Source: Paenibacillus sp. FSL H8-0548 (GTDB lineage Bacteria > Bacillota > Bacilli > Paenibacillales > Paenibacillaceae). Taken from it: a DNA stretch of 64,000 bases. Location of the stretch: NCBI RefSeq assembly GCF_038630985.1, contig NZ_CP152049.1, positions 2,747,501-2,811,500 on the forward strand, read 5' to 3'. The translations under genes and the position numbers were made by a program. Of this stretch, positions 27,908 through 37,347 are shown piece after piece. Below the pieces are notes generated by a model that was not told the DNA's origin, ran no database searches, and saw only the letters and a list, made by a program, of their open reading frames with translations. Within the stretch, counting starts at the first letter, position 1. Each line of letters opens with the position of its first letter.

Positions 27908-27932
27908 ATAACAGGATGAGTGGAGGAGAACC

Positions 27933-29195
27933 ATGGTCTGGAAAAATATAGCAGGGTGGTCGGTTGTGGGCATGGGGGCTTTGGCAAGCTTGCTCATTCT
28001 AATATGGCTGCAGCCAATCAGCTCTAGCAGATCCCTCCAGTATATGGTACAGACAGAGGTTTCTCTGACGGCTTGGATTTATAGCAAGCCGGTTGGTGAG
28101 CTGTTAGCAGAGTATCAATCCAAGCATCCTGAAGTGAATATTGAAATACGTTCCTTTCGTTCAGAACAACTGCTCTACGAGGAGCTTACGGCAGCTATAT
28201 CGACGCAGATGCCCCCGCATATGGCAGAGATCGGCGGTGAATTTGGAATAATTGGGTTAGCTGAAACAGGAGGGCTGGCCCCATTTGACGATCAATTATC
28301 AAGTGAGGCCATGCTTGCGATTGATTCCAATTACTTGGAAACGTTCAAGTATGACGGACGGTTATGGGCTATGCCTTATGGAGTGGTTGTACCCGTTCTT
28401 TACTATAACGAGAATCTAATGCGTCTCAGTGATGCACCTTCTGAGGCGACATCGCTGAGCTGGGAACAGTTGACTTCGTATGGAGTGAAGATGACACAAG
28501 ATATTAACGGCGATGGGAGTACAGATATATGGGGCTTAGTAGCAGATAACAATGCGCTATGGAATCAGATTCGCTCAATCGGCATGAATGGGGCTGATTC
28601 AGCAGCGGATGCCGAATATTTGTTCAGTATGTGGCATGATCTGGTTCATCGCTACAAGATCATGCCTGCACTTGAGCATCATCTGGCTTTAAGCAGCTTT
28701 ATCGATGGAAAGGCAGGCATGCTGCTGGCGCCATCGGATATTTCGAAGAGGCTAGAAGAATATATTGGCGGCACGTTCGAATTTGGTGTGCTCCCTGTTC
28801 CTCATATTGCGCATAATGATGCAACTTCCGCTCGGGTGAGCGGTTTTGTGATGCTGAAGTCTGGTTCAGAGACGGAGCAGAATGTCCGTCATCTCATTTC
28901 ATACTTACTCCAGCCAGCAATACAGCAGCGTCTGTTCAAGGAAACGTCCAAGCTGCCCATCTTAAAGGAGAGCGTTGAACAAATGATCAGGCAAGGCGAT
29001 GATTTAACGGAGCGAGATTATGAACTGCTCCGGATAGCAGCTGGAAAGCTGCAGCTTGAGAGAGCAGGAATGACGAGTAAGGCAGGGCGCGAAGTGATTC
29101 ATAACATCCAATTGCAATTGGAGGGTTCTATAGAAGCATGTATTCCTTGTATGATGCAGACTTATGAGGAATCTTTCATGAGGGGAATGAGGTGA
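27933..29195 (+). CDS. Membrane-anchored extracellular solute-binding-like protein
   Basis: A protein of 420 residues. The N-terminus is an uncleaved-looking hydrophobic helix (about 7-27) without a lipobox Cys. After it comes a family 1 binding-protein fold (YQSKHPEVNIEIRSF; AEIGGEFGIIGLAETGGLAPFDD; DGRLWAMPYGVVVPVLYYNENLM; VLPVPHIAHNDATSARVSGFVML). GTGGAGGAG precedes ATG. It is a second binding protein, of a different family from the one at 24023, in the same operon. It may present ligand to the kinase sensor or widen substrate range. The PP2C gene overlaps its stop. Confidence 0.8.
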   Translation: MVWKNIAGWSVVGMGALASLLILIWLQPISSSRSLQYMVQTEVSLTAWIYSKPVGELLAEYQSKHPEVNIEIRSFRSEQLLYEELTAAISTQMPPHMAEIGGEFGIIGLAETGGLAPFDDQLSSEAMLAIDSNYLETFKYDGRLWAMPYGVVVPVLYYNENLMRLSDAPSEATSLSWEQLTSYGVKMTQDINGDGSTDIWGLVADNNALWNQIRSIGMNGADSAADAEYLFSMWHDLVHRYKIMPALEHHLALSSFIDGKAGMLLAPSDISKRLEEYIGGTFEFGVLPVPHIAHNDATSARVSGFVMLKSGSETEQNVRHLISYLLQPAIQQRLFKETSKLPILKESVEQMIRQGDDLTERDYELLRIAAGKLQLERAGMTSKAGREVIHNIQLQLEGSIEACIPCMMQTYEESFMRGMR

Positions 29196-30055
29196 GGGCT
29201 GGAATGATTATTGAGAAGCTTACGATCAAAGGAGATGGAGTTTGGAATGAGGATGCTCTTATCATCCAAGAAGAAAGAGGCCTGTTCGGCGTGTTGGATG
29301 GAGCGACTTCGTTTGTACCCTTCCGCGGACCAAATGGAGAGACAGGAGGATTCATGGCCTCACGGCATGTGCAGGAGCAGTTAGAGAGAGTTGAAGGCTG
29401 GGAATGGGAACAGCTATCACTGAAGGCTGCGGTACTTCTGGCAAATACAACATTGCGGCAAGCGATGGTTCATCACCAAGTAGATTGCACAATTCCTGAA
29501 CAGATATGGTCAACCGGCATTGCCGTGATTCGGATCAATGAGCAGAGAATTGATTATGCGCAAGCGGGTGACTGCATGATATTGGGAGTGTATGAATCGG
29601 ATGAGGTAAGGGTTCTGACGAGGGATCAGGTAGATCATTTGGATCAGCAGACGAGAAGGCGCTGGCAGGAGGCTGTCTCGGAAGGAAGTACCACTAAAGA
29701 GCAAAGAATGAGTAAGGAAGCTCCATATATTTTGGGAAACAAAGCGTTAATGAATACTACGGGAGGTTACGGTATTCTGAACGGTCAACCGGAGCTGGTT
29801 CATTTTCTCGAATATGGATCGATTAGCCGGAACCGGTTAACTGGATTGATTCTTTTGACAGACGGTATGTTCCCCTTATCAGAAAAGTACGATAGTCATG
29901 TGGATTACACTGCGCTGGCTAGGGAGATACAGACAAAGGGACTGGAGCGTTATTCGAAAGAGCTTCTGACATTGGAGAAATCGGATGCGGATTGTATGCT
30001 TTACCCGCGTATAAAAACTTCTGATGATAAAACGGCGATTTGGATCAAGTTCTAA
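29192..30055 (+). CDS. PP2C-family protein phosphatase-like
   Basis: A protein of 287 residues without signal peptide or membrane segment, so cytoplasmic. The PP2C pattern is visible: KGDGVWNEDALII, metal-binding GLFGVLDGATS, IDYAQAGDCMILG and GLILLTDGMFPL. PP2C enzymes are Mn-dependent phosphatases acting on phospho-Ser/Thr proteins, or possibly on small phosphate esters. GTG 29192 overlaps the preceding stop; ATG 29204 is an alternative start. Being coupled to an importer operon is unusual for a signalling phosphatase and suggests either regulation of transport or a metabolic role. Confidence 0.75.
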   Translation: MRAGMIIEKLTIKGDGVWNEDALIIQEERGLFGVLDGATSFVPFRGPNGETGGFMASRHVQEQLERVEGWEWEQLSLKAAVLLANTTLRQAMVHHQVDCTIPEQIWSTGIAVIRINEQRIDYAQAGDCMILGVYESDEVRVLTRDQVDHLDQQTRRRWQEAVSEGSTTKEQRMSKEAPYILGNKALMNTTGGYGILNGQPELVHFLEYGSISRNRLTGLILLTDGMFPLSEKYDSHVDYTALAREIQTKGLERYSKELLTLEKSDADCMLYPRIKTSDDKTAIWIKF

Positions 30056-30096
30056 CAGTTATAAATTGGTATTCCAAAATGGAGGCATGAAGAAAA

Positions 30097-33000
30097 ATGA
30101 AATCCACAAGGTTTTCTCAAAAACAGTTATTTGCTTGTACGATGTCATTTTTAATCTTTTGGTCGCTACTTACTGCTGCTTTCCCACAATCAATCTCAGC
30201 TGCCACGAACGCAAGCGCGAGGCTGACTGGACTTTCCTTGAGTACGGGGACTTTGTCACCGGTCTTCAATCCAGAGCAAACCGTGTACACAGCCCAAATT
30301 AGTGAGCAAAATAATACAGTTACGATTACTCCTGTTGCTGAGGAGTCTGGGGCGATAATCGCTGTTTCATTGAATGGTGATCCAGCTGTTAATGTGGTGA
30401 GTGGAGCAGCGAGCCTAGGCTTGAATCTGGAAATCGGCAGCAATGTTATTGCTATCAAGGTAACTTCAAGCGATGGCATGGCGATACGTAATTACTCCAT
30501 AAAGATTACGAAGTTGGCTGTTGTCCTGCAGCAAGGCTTCAACTATATCGGTCAGAAGGATGCTCATGTTAGTGAGGGGTCTCATAAGGCGAAAAATACG
30601 GGAGCCCATAATGCTGTTGAAGTAGGGTACTTCGATCCGTCAATGACAGACCGAAAGTTCGGTTTGTTCCAATTTGATGTATCATTGCTTCCTGATGATG
30701 CAGCTTTGACGAAGGCGACACTGGATTTGTATCTAGTGGGTACGCGTGTCCGTAGTGGCGATAAGCTGGACAAGTCGTTATTCATTCATGAAATTACAAG
30801 TGATTGGGAAGAGGGGACGGGGATTGGGTTCGATGGAACTGTCGGCGCCCCTGGCGTAATTTGGGATACACAGCCTAGTTTCAATGCGGATGCGCTTGAT
30901 TCCAAGCTGGTTGGAACTGCCCTCAATGAATGGTATTCATGGGAATTGACGGACTTAGCACAAAGCTGGGTGAACGGAAGCGCAAGTAATTTCGGAGTCA
31001 TTCTGAAGGAGGAGGACAGTCTTAGCGATGAGACAACGATTAAATCGACGAAAGATTTCGCCTCCGCCCAGTTCGAAACATGGGCTCAAAGACCTAAGCT
31101 GATTCTTCAGTACACACAACCGCTGACCGGGATTAATCTCGACAGCGAGTCGCTTGCGCTCGGTATAGGTCAGGCGCCAGTATCCTTGTCGACCGCAACC
31201 TTCGTTAGACCGCTCAATGCGGCATTGACTGGAGCGCTGGAATGGTCATCTGCCAATACTGAGGTAGCGACAGTAGATGCCAATGGCCTGGTTTCACCTG
31301 TAGGAGAAGGGACAACTGAGATTACAGTTAAAGCTACAGGTAATGACGGCAGCTATACGGATAAAGTACAAGTTATCGTAGCACCGCTTGAAGTGGGCGG
31401 CGGATTATCGGGACTAAGCATAAAGGGAGCAACGCTGGAGCCCGGATTTGCATCAGAAGTGCTTGACTATGAGGTTCAGGTACCGATTAACACGAAGAAA
31501 ATAACCGTTACGCCAACAGCAATTGAAGCGAATGCTACGATTTCGATTACGGTTGGAGGGGGAGAAACCCATACTGTCCCAAGCGTAGAATCCAGCTTGC
31601 CGATTGAATTGCAGGGAGATCGCACGCTCATACAGATAAAGGTAGAGTCGGCGGAAGCGTCAGATGCTGAGAAAACTGATGATCCTGCTAAGGTATATTC
31701 GATTACAGTGAAGCACAGAGATACTGGCGGCAAGGGTGACGACATTATCCGTGAATTTCTTAACCCGAACGGGCGCGCTTTAATTGTTGCCCACCGAGGC
31801 AATTGGCTTAATGGATTGCCTGAGAATGGACTGGATTCGATTCGTGAATCGATTGAAGAAGGAGTGGATATGGTCGAGCTGGATATCCGCACCACAAGCG
31901 ATGGCGTTCCAATTCTTATGCATGACAGCAACGTTAACCGAACAACGAATGGAAGCGGAGAAGTGAATAGCCTTACACTGGCTCAGCTTAAGCAATTATG
32001 CCTCAAGAATAGCGATGGCTCCATCAGTAATCCTTGCGAAGAGATTCCAACGCTTGAAGAAGCCATGAAATTAGCTAGAGGCAATATTATGGTGAATTTG
32101 GACATTAAGAATGCGGATTGGGATACCATGTGGGACATTCTGGTGAGGACGGATACTTCGGATCATGCCTTATACAAAACCAGCGCCGCTAAAGCTTCAA
32201 CGGCTAGCTGGATGGCTAAATTCAAGGATTCTGCTGTGCAGCCTCTCTTCATGCAGCTGACATCAGATCCAGCAACAGCGTATGACTTTATGAACCCGAA
32301 TACGACTCCTTTTACAGTGAATGCTTTCGAGGTGAGCTTCGGGAACGATGACTCTCCGGTCATGGACCCTGCTTTTATTGCTGACATGCACAAACAAGGG
32401 GCTAGAATATGGGTAAATACCATCTTCTCTGTACCTGGATTGGTGGGCCGGCATGGGGATTATGCTTTCCTGACAGACCCGACGGCCGGCTTCCCATGGT
32501 TGTTGGACCGAGGTGTGGATATGCTCCAGACGGATACGACTGCTCTCCTCATTAAGTATTTGAAGGAAAGAGGAAATGATAATTCTTCTGGCGTGACACA
32601 GACCGTTGTTCTGCAGCAAGGATTAGACGGATACGAGGGCACAACAGATACGCAAGTTGTGGAGCTGCCTGTAAATAACGATAATATTAACAATTTCGGC
32701 GGCAATACCCAGATTAAGATTGGTCCGCAGCAGGCTGTTTTGCCTGTAATGGAAGGAAACATAGCAGGAAAGATAGCTTCTCTTACTACAACAGGTGCAA
32801 GCCCAGCGAGTGAAGGCAAGGATAATCTTATTGATTCATCCCTGAAGAGCAAGTGGCTTACACAGCAAACTACATCTATGATCACTTTTGTAATGAAGGA
32901 ACCTGCTGTCGTACGTGGTTATGCGATATCATCCGCTAATGACTCTCCCGGCAGAGATCCTAAAAACTGGACATTTGAAGGCTCTAATAACGGCAGCGAT

Positions 33001-36000
33001 TGGGTTATCTTGGACACAAGATCTAATCAGTCCTTCGCAGAACGATTTTTCACGAAAACGTATCAAGGTTTTGCGAATGCAACAGCATATTCACAATATC
33101 GGATTAATATCACCGCAAATAGTGGCGATTCGTATTTGCAAATCGCTGAAATTCAGTTATCCGATGGAAGTCTAAATGTTCCGGAAAAGTCTGAAATTAA
33201 GGATCATCGTTACGGTCTGTTGAAATTCGATCTCTCATCCATACCATCGGCTGCAAAGGTGATTTCTGCTAAGCTGGGGTTATACTTGGTTGAGGCAGGT
33301 ACTGCCAATGGCTCTCTCTCAAGTGAAATTGCTGTGCATAAGTTGACTGCGCCTTGGATTGAGGGCAATGGAATTGGCGAAAACGGGAGTGCGATCCCTA
33401 GCGGACAGAATTGGGTGAATTGGCTAACGAAACCAGCCTTTGATGCCGCTCCGATTGCAAAAGCTGCGATTGGAATGGAATTATTTAGCTGGAAACAGCT
33501 AGAGATAGGCAATTTAGTGAAGGGCTGGCAGGAGGACCGTTCATCCAACTACGGACTACTGCTAAATAATGAAGATCGAACGATTTCATTTGTTTCATCG
33601 GAGCATAGCGTAAAGGGCTGGCGTCCCAAGTTAGAGGTGACGTATTCGATTCCGGTCGCTGGAATTTCGGTATCGCCGTCTATGCTTTCACTTGAAGTAG
33701 GAGAAAGTTCCAAACTTAATGCAGCAGTGATGCCTGACAATGGTTTGAATCGCGAGGTGTTCTGGAAATCAGACAATGAAGCGGTGGCGCGAGTAGACCA
33801 CACAGGCGTAGTAACAGCGATCAGCAAAGGAGCGGCTACTATCGTCGCTACAACAGCCGAAGGCGCATATACCGCATCCGTTCCAGTAACGGTAACCCGA
33901 TCTGGAGTGAGCAATAATCTGACCGATCTGAAGCTCAATGCGGGTGGTCTGATCGAGAGCTTCCATCCGGAAAAAACAGATTACATTGCAGATGTGCCAG
34001 AGGTATATAATCATCTCGCGATAACACCGTTCGCCGAGGAAGAAGAAGCGGTTGTGACGATATCAGTTAACGGTGGACAGCCCGTGCTGGCGGTTAGCGG
34101 ACAGCAAAGTGGTTCTTTCCCGCTTGAAATCGGAGATAATGTCATAATCGTTAACGTATCCACCAATGATGGATCAAATGTCAAATCGTACAAAATGATT
34201 GTTCCGAAAGCTGCATTCGCCTTCCAAGAAGGAATTGACGGTTATACGGGAACGGAAGATACTCAGCTGTCCAAAGGTACTGGCGGATCAGGCACTAAAT
34301 ACTATCAGTATAATCTGGGCAGTCAATACGGCTTCGAGGTTGGCTATTATAACCAAACGATTGACGATGAGAAATATGGTTTGGTACGTTTCGATAACCT
34401 GCCAATTCCTGAAGGAGCGATCATCAGCGAAGCGAGCCTAAATCTATATCATTACAACCAGCGCAGCACGGCTAGAGCAAGGGATGTGTTCGCGCATCAG
34501 GCTACTGCACCATGGATAGAAGGTCGAGGCGGAAGCGGCGATTCCAATGATGGTTCAGTGGCAGAGCCGGGTGAGGCTACATGGGAGAACTATATCACAA
34601 ACGGTACAAATCCTTTTAATCCGGTTGTAAGCGGACAAGCTAACATTTCAGGAGTACCTCAATGGTATGCATTCGAGATTACAGATATGGTACAGAACTG
34701 GACAAATGCTCCAGAAACTAATTATGGCGTCGTGCTTAAGCCGCAGTCCTACCCGAATTCAGACGATCCAACTATGACGGGTACGAAACGATTTTATACA
34801 AAGGATTATACAGATTCACAGCTGCGACCTTACTTGCGTGTCGTTTACCAGATGCAGGTTACAGGCATCGCGCTGGATCAATCTGAAATGAATCTTAAAT
34901 TGGGCGGCAGCGGCGGCAAGCTTACAGCAATTATTAAGCCGTTAAATGCTGTCGACAAGTCGGTAACATGGTCTTCCGATAACGAGGGAGTAGCTATAGT
35001 CGATCAGAGTGGATTTGTAACTTCAATCGCTGAGGGGACAGCAACAATTACAGCAACGAATGTAAATGGCCAAACAGCTTATGCGGTGATTACTGTTCGG
35101 AAGCTGGGTAACGAAGCAGAACTGACGGGGCTGGAGTTGTCGAGTGGACAGCTGTCATCAGCACTTGCAGCCGGTCAATACGAGTATGATGCCATTATAC
35201 CGACTAGTATTGATGAAATAAGCTTGACGCCTACAGTTGAACAGGGTACTAAGATTATCGTACGTTCGGGAAGTGGCGCTCAGCAGCAGGTAGAGAGCGG
35301 AACACGCAGTCTTCCGATTGCTATTCAAAATGGGATGGATATTACCATTGTCATTACATCTGAGGACGGGCAAACGGAGCGGACTTATACCATTGCAATG
35401 ATCAAGAAATCGGGTCTAAGTGATATTCAGCTGTCAATTGGCAGCTTATCGACTGCATTTTCTACAGATCAGCTGCAGTATACCGTTAACGTGCCAAGCA
35501 CAACAAATGATATCCGATTGAAGCCTTATGCCATCAATACAGCAGAGACGATTCGGATCAGCTCCCCAGATGGTCAAGATCAGACGATCTCAAGCGGAAA
35601 TAGCAGCACTCCGATTGAGCTGATATCGGGCGCGAATATTTTATGGCTGGAAACAAATTCATCCAATAAGGCAGACAGCCGCACTTACACCATCGTTATT
35701 AATCGGCAGATTGTCGTTAATCCTGGCCCAGGTCCTTCAAGCCCAGGATCAACGCCGACAGATGCAGCTGGAGAAACGATTAAGCTGGGTGATGAACTTG
35801 TCGTAAATATTCCGCTCGAAGATGCAGGTAATCAATGGACACTTAAGAAATGGCCTCAAGAAACAAATACTGCGCCTTATGATTTATTGAGTGCAGTATA
35901 TTCGATTGAGGCAGAGAATGCTAAGAAAAGCAGCAAGCCTTTGACGATTTCTTTGTCCTTCGATTATTCGAAAGTGAAAGAAGGCCGAGCTTCTGTGTTC

Positions 36001-36654
36001 CGGTTTGATGAATCGGTTAATCAGTGGGTTGAATTGGGCGGCTATGTACAAGATGGGATCATCACTGTAGCCACCAATACAATAGGCAAATTTGCTGTGT
36101 ATCTAGTGGACCGTGAACACCCTGCTGCAACTTGGCCGGATGTACGCAATCACTGGGCAGCGAGCACAATCGCCAAAGCGGTTGAGATGGGCATTTTGAC
36201 TGGTTATCCAGATGGTACTATGCAACCAAATGGTCAGATCACGCGCGTTCAATTCGCTGCGATGTTAGTTCGTGCACGCGGACTAAATGAGACGTTGAAT
36301 GCTGGTGATTACAAGGATCATTCGGATATTCCGACATGGGCGGAGGGAATTGTCGGTGCAGCGGTTGCTAATGGCATTATTTCCGGTTATTCAGATGGGA
36401 CACTCCGTCCTAATCAGCTCATTAATCGGGCTGAGATGATTACCATGTTAATGAGAGCTTACGATATTTCCGGGGATCTTAATGGACAATCCGGTTTCAA
36501 AGATGTAACTGCGATCCCTGAATGGTCGAAAGCTGCAGTATTCAAAGCAGAGCAGTTAAATATCATTGTAGGGAATCAGGGCAGCTTCAAGCCTGCTGAC
36601 ACAGCAACAAGGGCTGAAGCAGTCACAGTCATCATTCGTATGCTGGAAGCTTAA
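30097..36654 (+). CDS. Giant surface protein with glycerophosphodiesterase domain and three SLH motifs
   Basis: A protein of 2185 residues with a Sec signal peptide (about 1-36, ending AASIS-like) after GGAGG. Visible order: cadherin-like domain (about 40-140); DNRLRE/CBM96-type domain (141-341); Big2 (345-430); cadherin-like (431-541); GDPD catalytic domain (556-825) with AHRGNWLNGLPENGLDS, ELDIRTTSDGVPILMHD and later HGDYAFLTD; a second DNRLRE domain split by an F5/8C discoidin domain (834-880, insert 881-1026, 1027-1183); Big2; cadherin-like; third DNRLRE (1369-1584); Big2; two cadherin-like; Pro/Gly/Ser linker; three SLH (2011-2185). The GDPD domain would cleave glycerophosphodiesters on the cell surface, and SLH anchors it to wall polysaccharide. 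Confidence 0.88.
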   Translation: MKSTRFSQKQLFACTMSFLIFWSLLTAAFPQSISAATNASARLTGLSLSTGTLSPVFNPEQTVYTAQISEQNNTVTITPVAEESGAIIAVSLNGDPAVNVVSGAASLGLNLEIGSNVIAIKVTSSDGMAIRNYSIKITKLAVVLQQGFNYIGQKDAHVSEGSHKAKNTGAHNAVEVGYFDPSMTDRKFGLFQFDVSLLPDDAALTKATLDLYLVGTRVRSGDKLDKSLFIHEITSDWEEGTGIGFDGTVGAPGVIWDTQPSFNADALDSKLVGTALNEWYSWELTDLAQSWVNGSASNFGVILKEEDSLSDETTIKSTKDFASAQFETWAQRPKLILQYTQPLTGINLDSESLALGIGQAPVSLSTATFVRPLNAALTGALEWSSANTEVATVDANGLVSPVGEGTTEITVKATGNDGSYTDKVQVIVAPLEVGGGLSGLSIKGATLEPGFASEVLDYEVQVPINTKKITVTPTAIEANATISITVGGGETHTVPSVESSLPIELQGDRTLIQIKVESAEASDAEKTDDPAKVYSITVKHRDTGGKGDDIIREFLNPNGRALIVAHRGNWLNGLPENGLDSIRESIEEGVDMVELDIRTTSDGVPILMHDSNVNRTTNGSGEVNSLTLAQLKQLCLKNSDGSISNPCEEIPTLEEAMKLARGNIMVNLDIKNADWDTMWDILVRTDTSDHALYKTSAAKASTASWMAKFKDSAVQPLFMQLTSDPATAYDFMNPNTTPFTVNAFEVSFGNDDSPVMDPAFIADMHKQGARIWVNTIFSVPGLVGRHGDYAFLTDPTAGFPWLLDRGVDMLQTDTTALLIKYLKERGNDNSSGVTQTVVLQQGLDGYEGTTDTQVVELPVNNDNINNFGGNTQIKIGPQQAVLPVMEGNIAGKIASLTTTGASPASEGKDNLIDSSLKSKWLTQQTTSMITFVMKEPAVVRGYAISSANDSPGRDPKNWTFEGSNNGSDWVILDTRSNQSFAERFFTKTYQGFANATAYSQYRINITANSGDSYLQIAEIQLSDGSLNVPEKSEIKDHRYGLLKFDLSSIPSAAKVISAKLGLYLVEAGTANGSLSSEIAVHKLTAPWIEGNGIGENGSAIPSGQNWVNWLTKPAFDAAPIAKAAIGMELFSWKQLEIGNLVKGWQEDRSSNYGLLLNNEDRTISFVSSEHSVKGWRPKLEVTYSIPVAGISVSPSMLSLEVGESSKLNAAVMPDNGLNREVFWKSDNEAVARVDHTGVVTAISKGAATIVATTAEGAYTASVPVTVTRSGVSNNLTDLKLNAGGLIESFHPEKTDYIADVPEVYNHLAITPFAEEEEAVVTISVNGGQPVLAVSGQQSGSFPLEIGDNVIIVNVSTNDGSNVKSYKMIVPKAAFAFQEGIDGYTGTEDTQLSKGTGGSGTKYYQYNLGSQYGFEVGYYNQTIDDEKYGLVRFDNLPIPEGAIISEASLNLYHYNQRSTARARDVFAHQATAPWIEGRGGSGDSNDGSVAEPGEATWENYITNGTNPFNPVVSGQANISGVPQWYAFEITDMVQNWTNAPETNYGVVLKPQSYPNSDDPTMTGTKRFYTKDYTDSQLRPYLRVVYQMQVTGIALDQSEMNLKLGGSGGKLTAIIKPLNAVDKSVTWSSDNEGVAIVDQSGFVTSIAEGTATITATNVNGQTAYAVITVRKLGNEAELTGLELSSGQLSSALAAGQYEYDAIIPTSIDEISLTPTVEQGTKIIVRSGSGAQQQVESGTRSLPIAIQNGMDITIVITSEDGQTERTYTIAMIKKSGLSDIQLSIGSLSTAFSTDQLQYTVNVPSTTNDIRLKPYAINTAETIRISSPDGQDQTISSGNSSTPIELISGANILWLETNSSNKADSRTYTIVINRQIVVNPGPGPSSPGSTPTDAAGETIKLGDELVVNIPLEDAGNQWTLKKWPQETNTAPYDLLSAVYSIEAENAKKSSKPLTISLSFDYSKVKEGRASVFRFDESVNQWVELGGYVQDGIITVATNTIGKFAVYLVDREHPAATWPDVRNHWAASTIAKAVEMGILTGYPDGTMQPNGQITRVQFAAMLVRARGLNETLNAGDYKDHSDIPTWAEGIVGAAVANGIISGYSDGTLRPNQLINRAEMITMLMRAYDISGDLNGQSGFKDVTAIPEWSKAAVFKAEQLNIIVGNQGSFKPADTATRAEAVTVIIRMLEA

Positions 36655-36700
36655 GAGGTTAAATTAACTTTTCATTTTGGAATATTAGAAAAATACATTG

Positions 36701-36733
36701 AAAGCACCTCCGCAGAGAGGTGCTTTTATTTTT
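36701..36733 (+). terminator. Terminator after the giant surface-protein gene
   Basis: AAAGCACCTC and GAGGTGCTTT form a 10-bp stem with a 6-base loop, followed by TATTTTTG. Confidence 0.85.
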
Positions 36734-37133
36734 GTATAGGGAACTAAGGATTCTCCGAATCTGTTGATAAGGATGCTGCGCCGGTAGCCGGAGAACGGAA
36801 AACGAAAGCTAACGGAAACCAGAGACGCTAAAGTGCCATTTTTGGTTAGCGTCACATTTTAACGGAAGTGGGAGACGCTATTACGCAGAAATGAAGCGAT
36901 ATCGTGTATATTTGGTACAAATAGAGGCGCGTATTTCCGTTACAATCTTGAAACGACATATAAAGGCGATTTAGCGTCTGTGGTTTCCGTTAGAAGTCTG
37001 AGCTGACGCATCAGCGATGTGCAATCACCTGTAAGGGTGATTTTGTTCTTGTATAGGAATAGAGGCCTGGGTTTCCGTTAGAAGTCTGAGCTGACGCGTT
37101 TGCGATTTCCAATCACCCGTAGGGGGCTGGTTA
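36732..37133. repeat. Dispersed intergenic repeat, copy 1 (with duplicated tail)
   Basis: Main block 36732-37050. It carries an outer inverted repeat: TAACGGAAACCAGAGACGC.. at 36810-36832 against ..GCGTCTGTGGTTTCCGTTA at 36970-36992, 22 of 23 bases paired. Inside are inner TAACGGAA (36858 region) and TTTCCGTTA copies, and at the end the hairpin AATCACCTGTAAGGGTGATT followed by TTGTTC. The last 75 bases (TTTCCGTTAGAAGTCTGAG..AATCACCCGT) occur twice here in tandem. Homologous copies lie at 54209 and 55647. The rest of the gap to 37347 is A+T-rich regulatory DNA. Confidence 0.85.
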
Positions 37134-37240
37134 AAATTTGTTAATCAGTATTTTCTCAATAAAATTAAAGTGTTTGTAAAGCTTCTTATTTGGCCCAATT
37201 ATGCATTGATTAATTGGCAAGCAGTTTGTATGATATGTGA

Positions 37241-37300
37241 GACAACATAAAAGCAATATAAACAACATGAAAGCTACGTAAAACAGTTGAAACTAAGTGA
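37241..37300 (+). promoter_or_regulatory. Tandem ACAACAT motifs before the MATE gene (candidate DeoR operator)
   Basis: ACAACATAAAAGC (37242) and ACAACATGAAAGC (37262) are near-identical with a 20-base period, and a weaker third unit AACAGTTGAAAC follows at 37282. A 20-base step puts all units on one face of the helix, as in repressor arrays. The same ACAACAT core recurs before the PHP/phn operon and the transporter operon. Confidence 0.45.
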
Positions 37301-37347
37301 AAAACATGTGAGGTGTGGTACAATTTGAATGTGAATGAGGGATATGT

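Noticed and set aside
36732..37133. CRISPR array or riboswitch
   Set aside because: The repeats are inverted and unevenly spaced, without spacer units or cas genes. The block is also found after genes and before a regulator of unrelated function, unlike a riboswitch.
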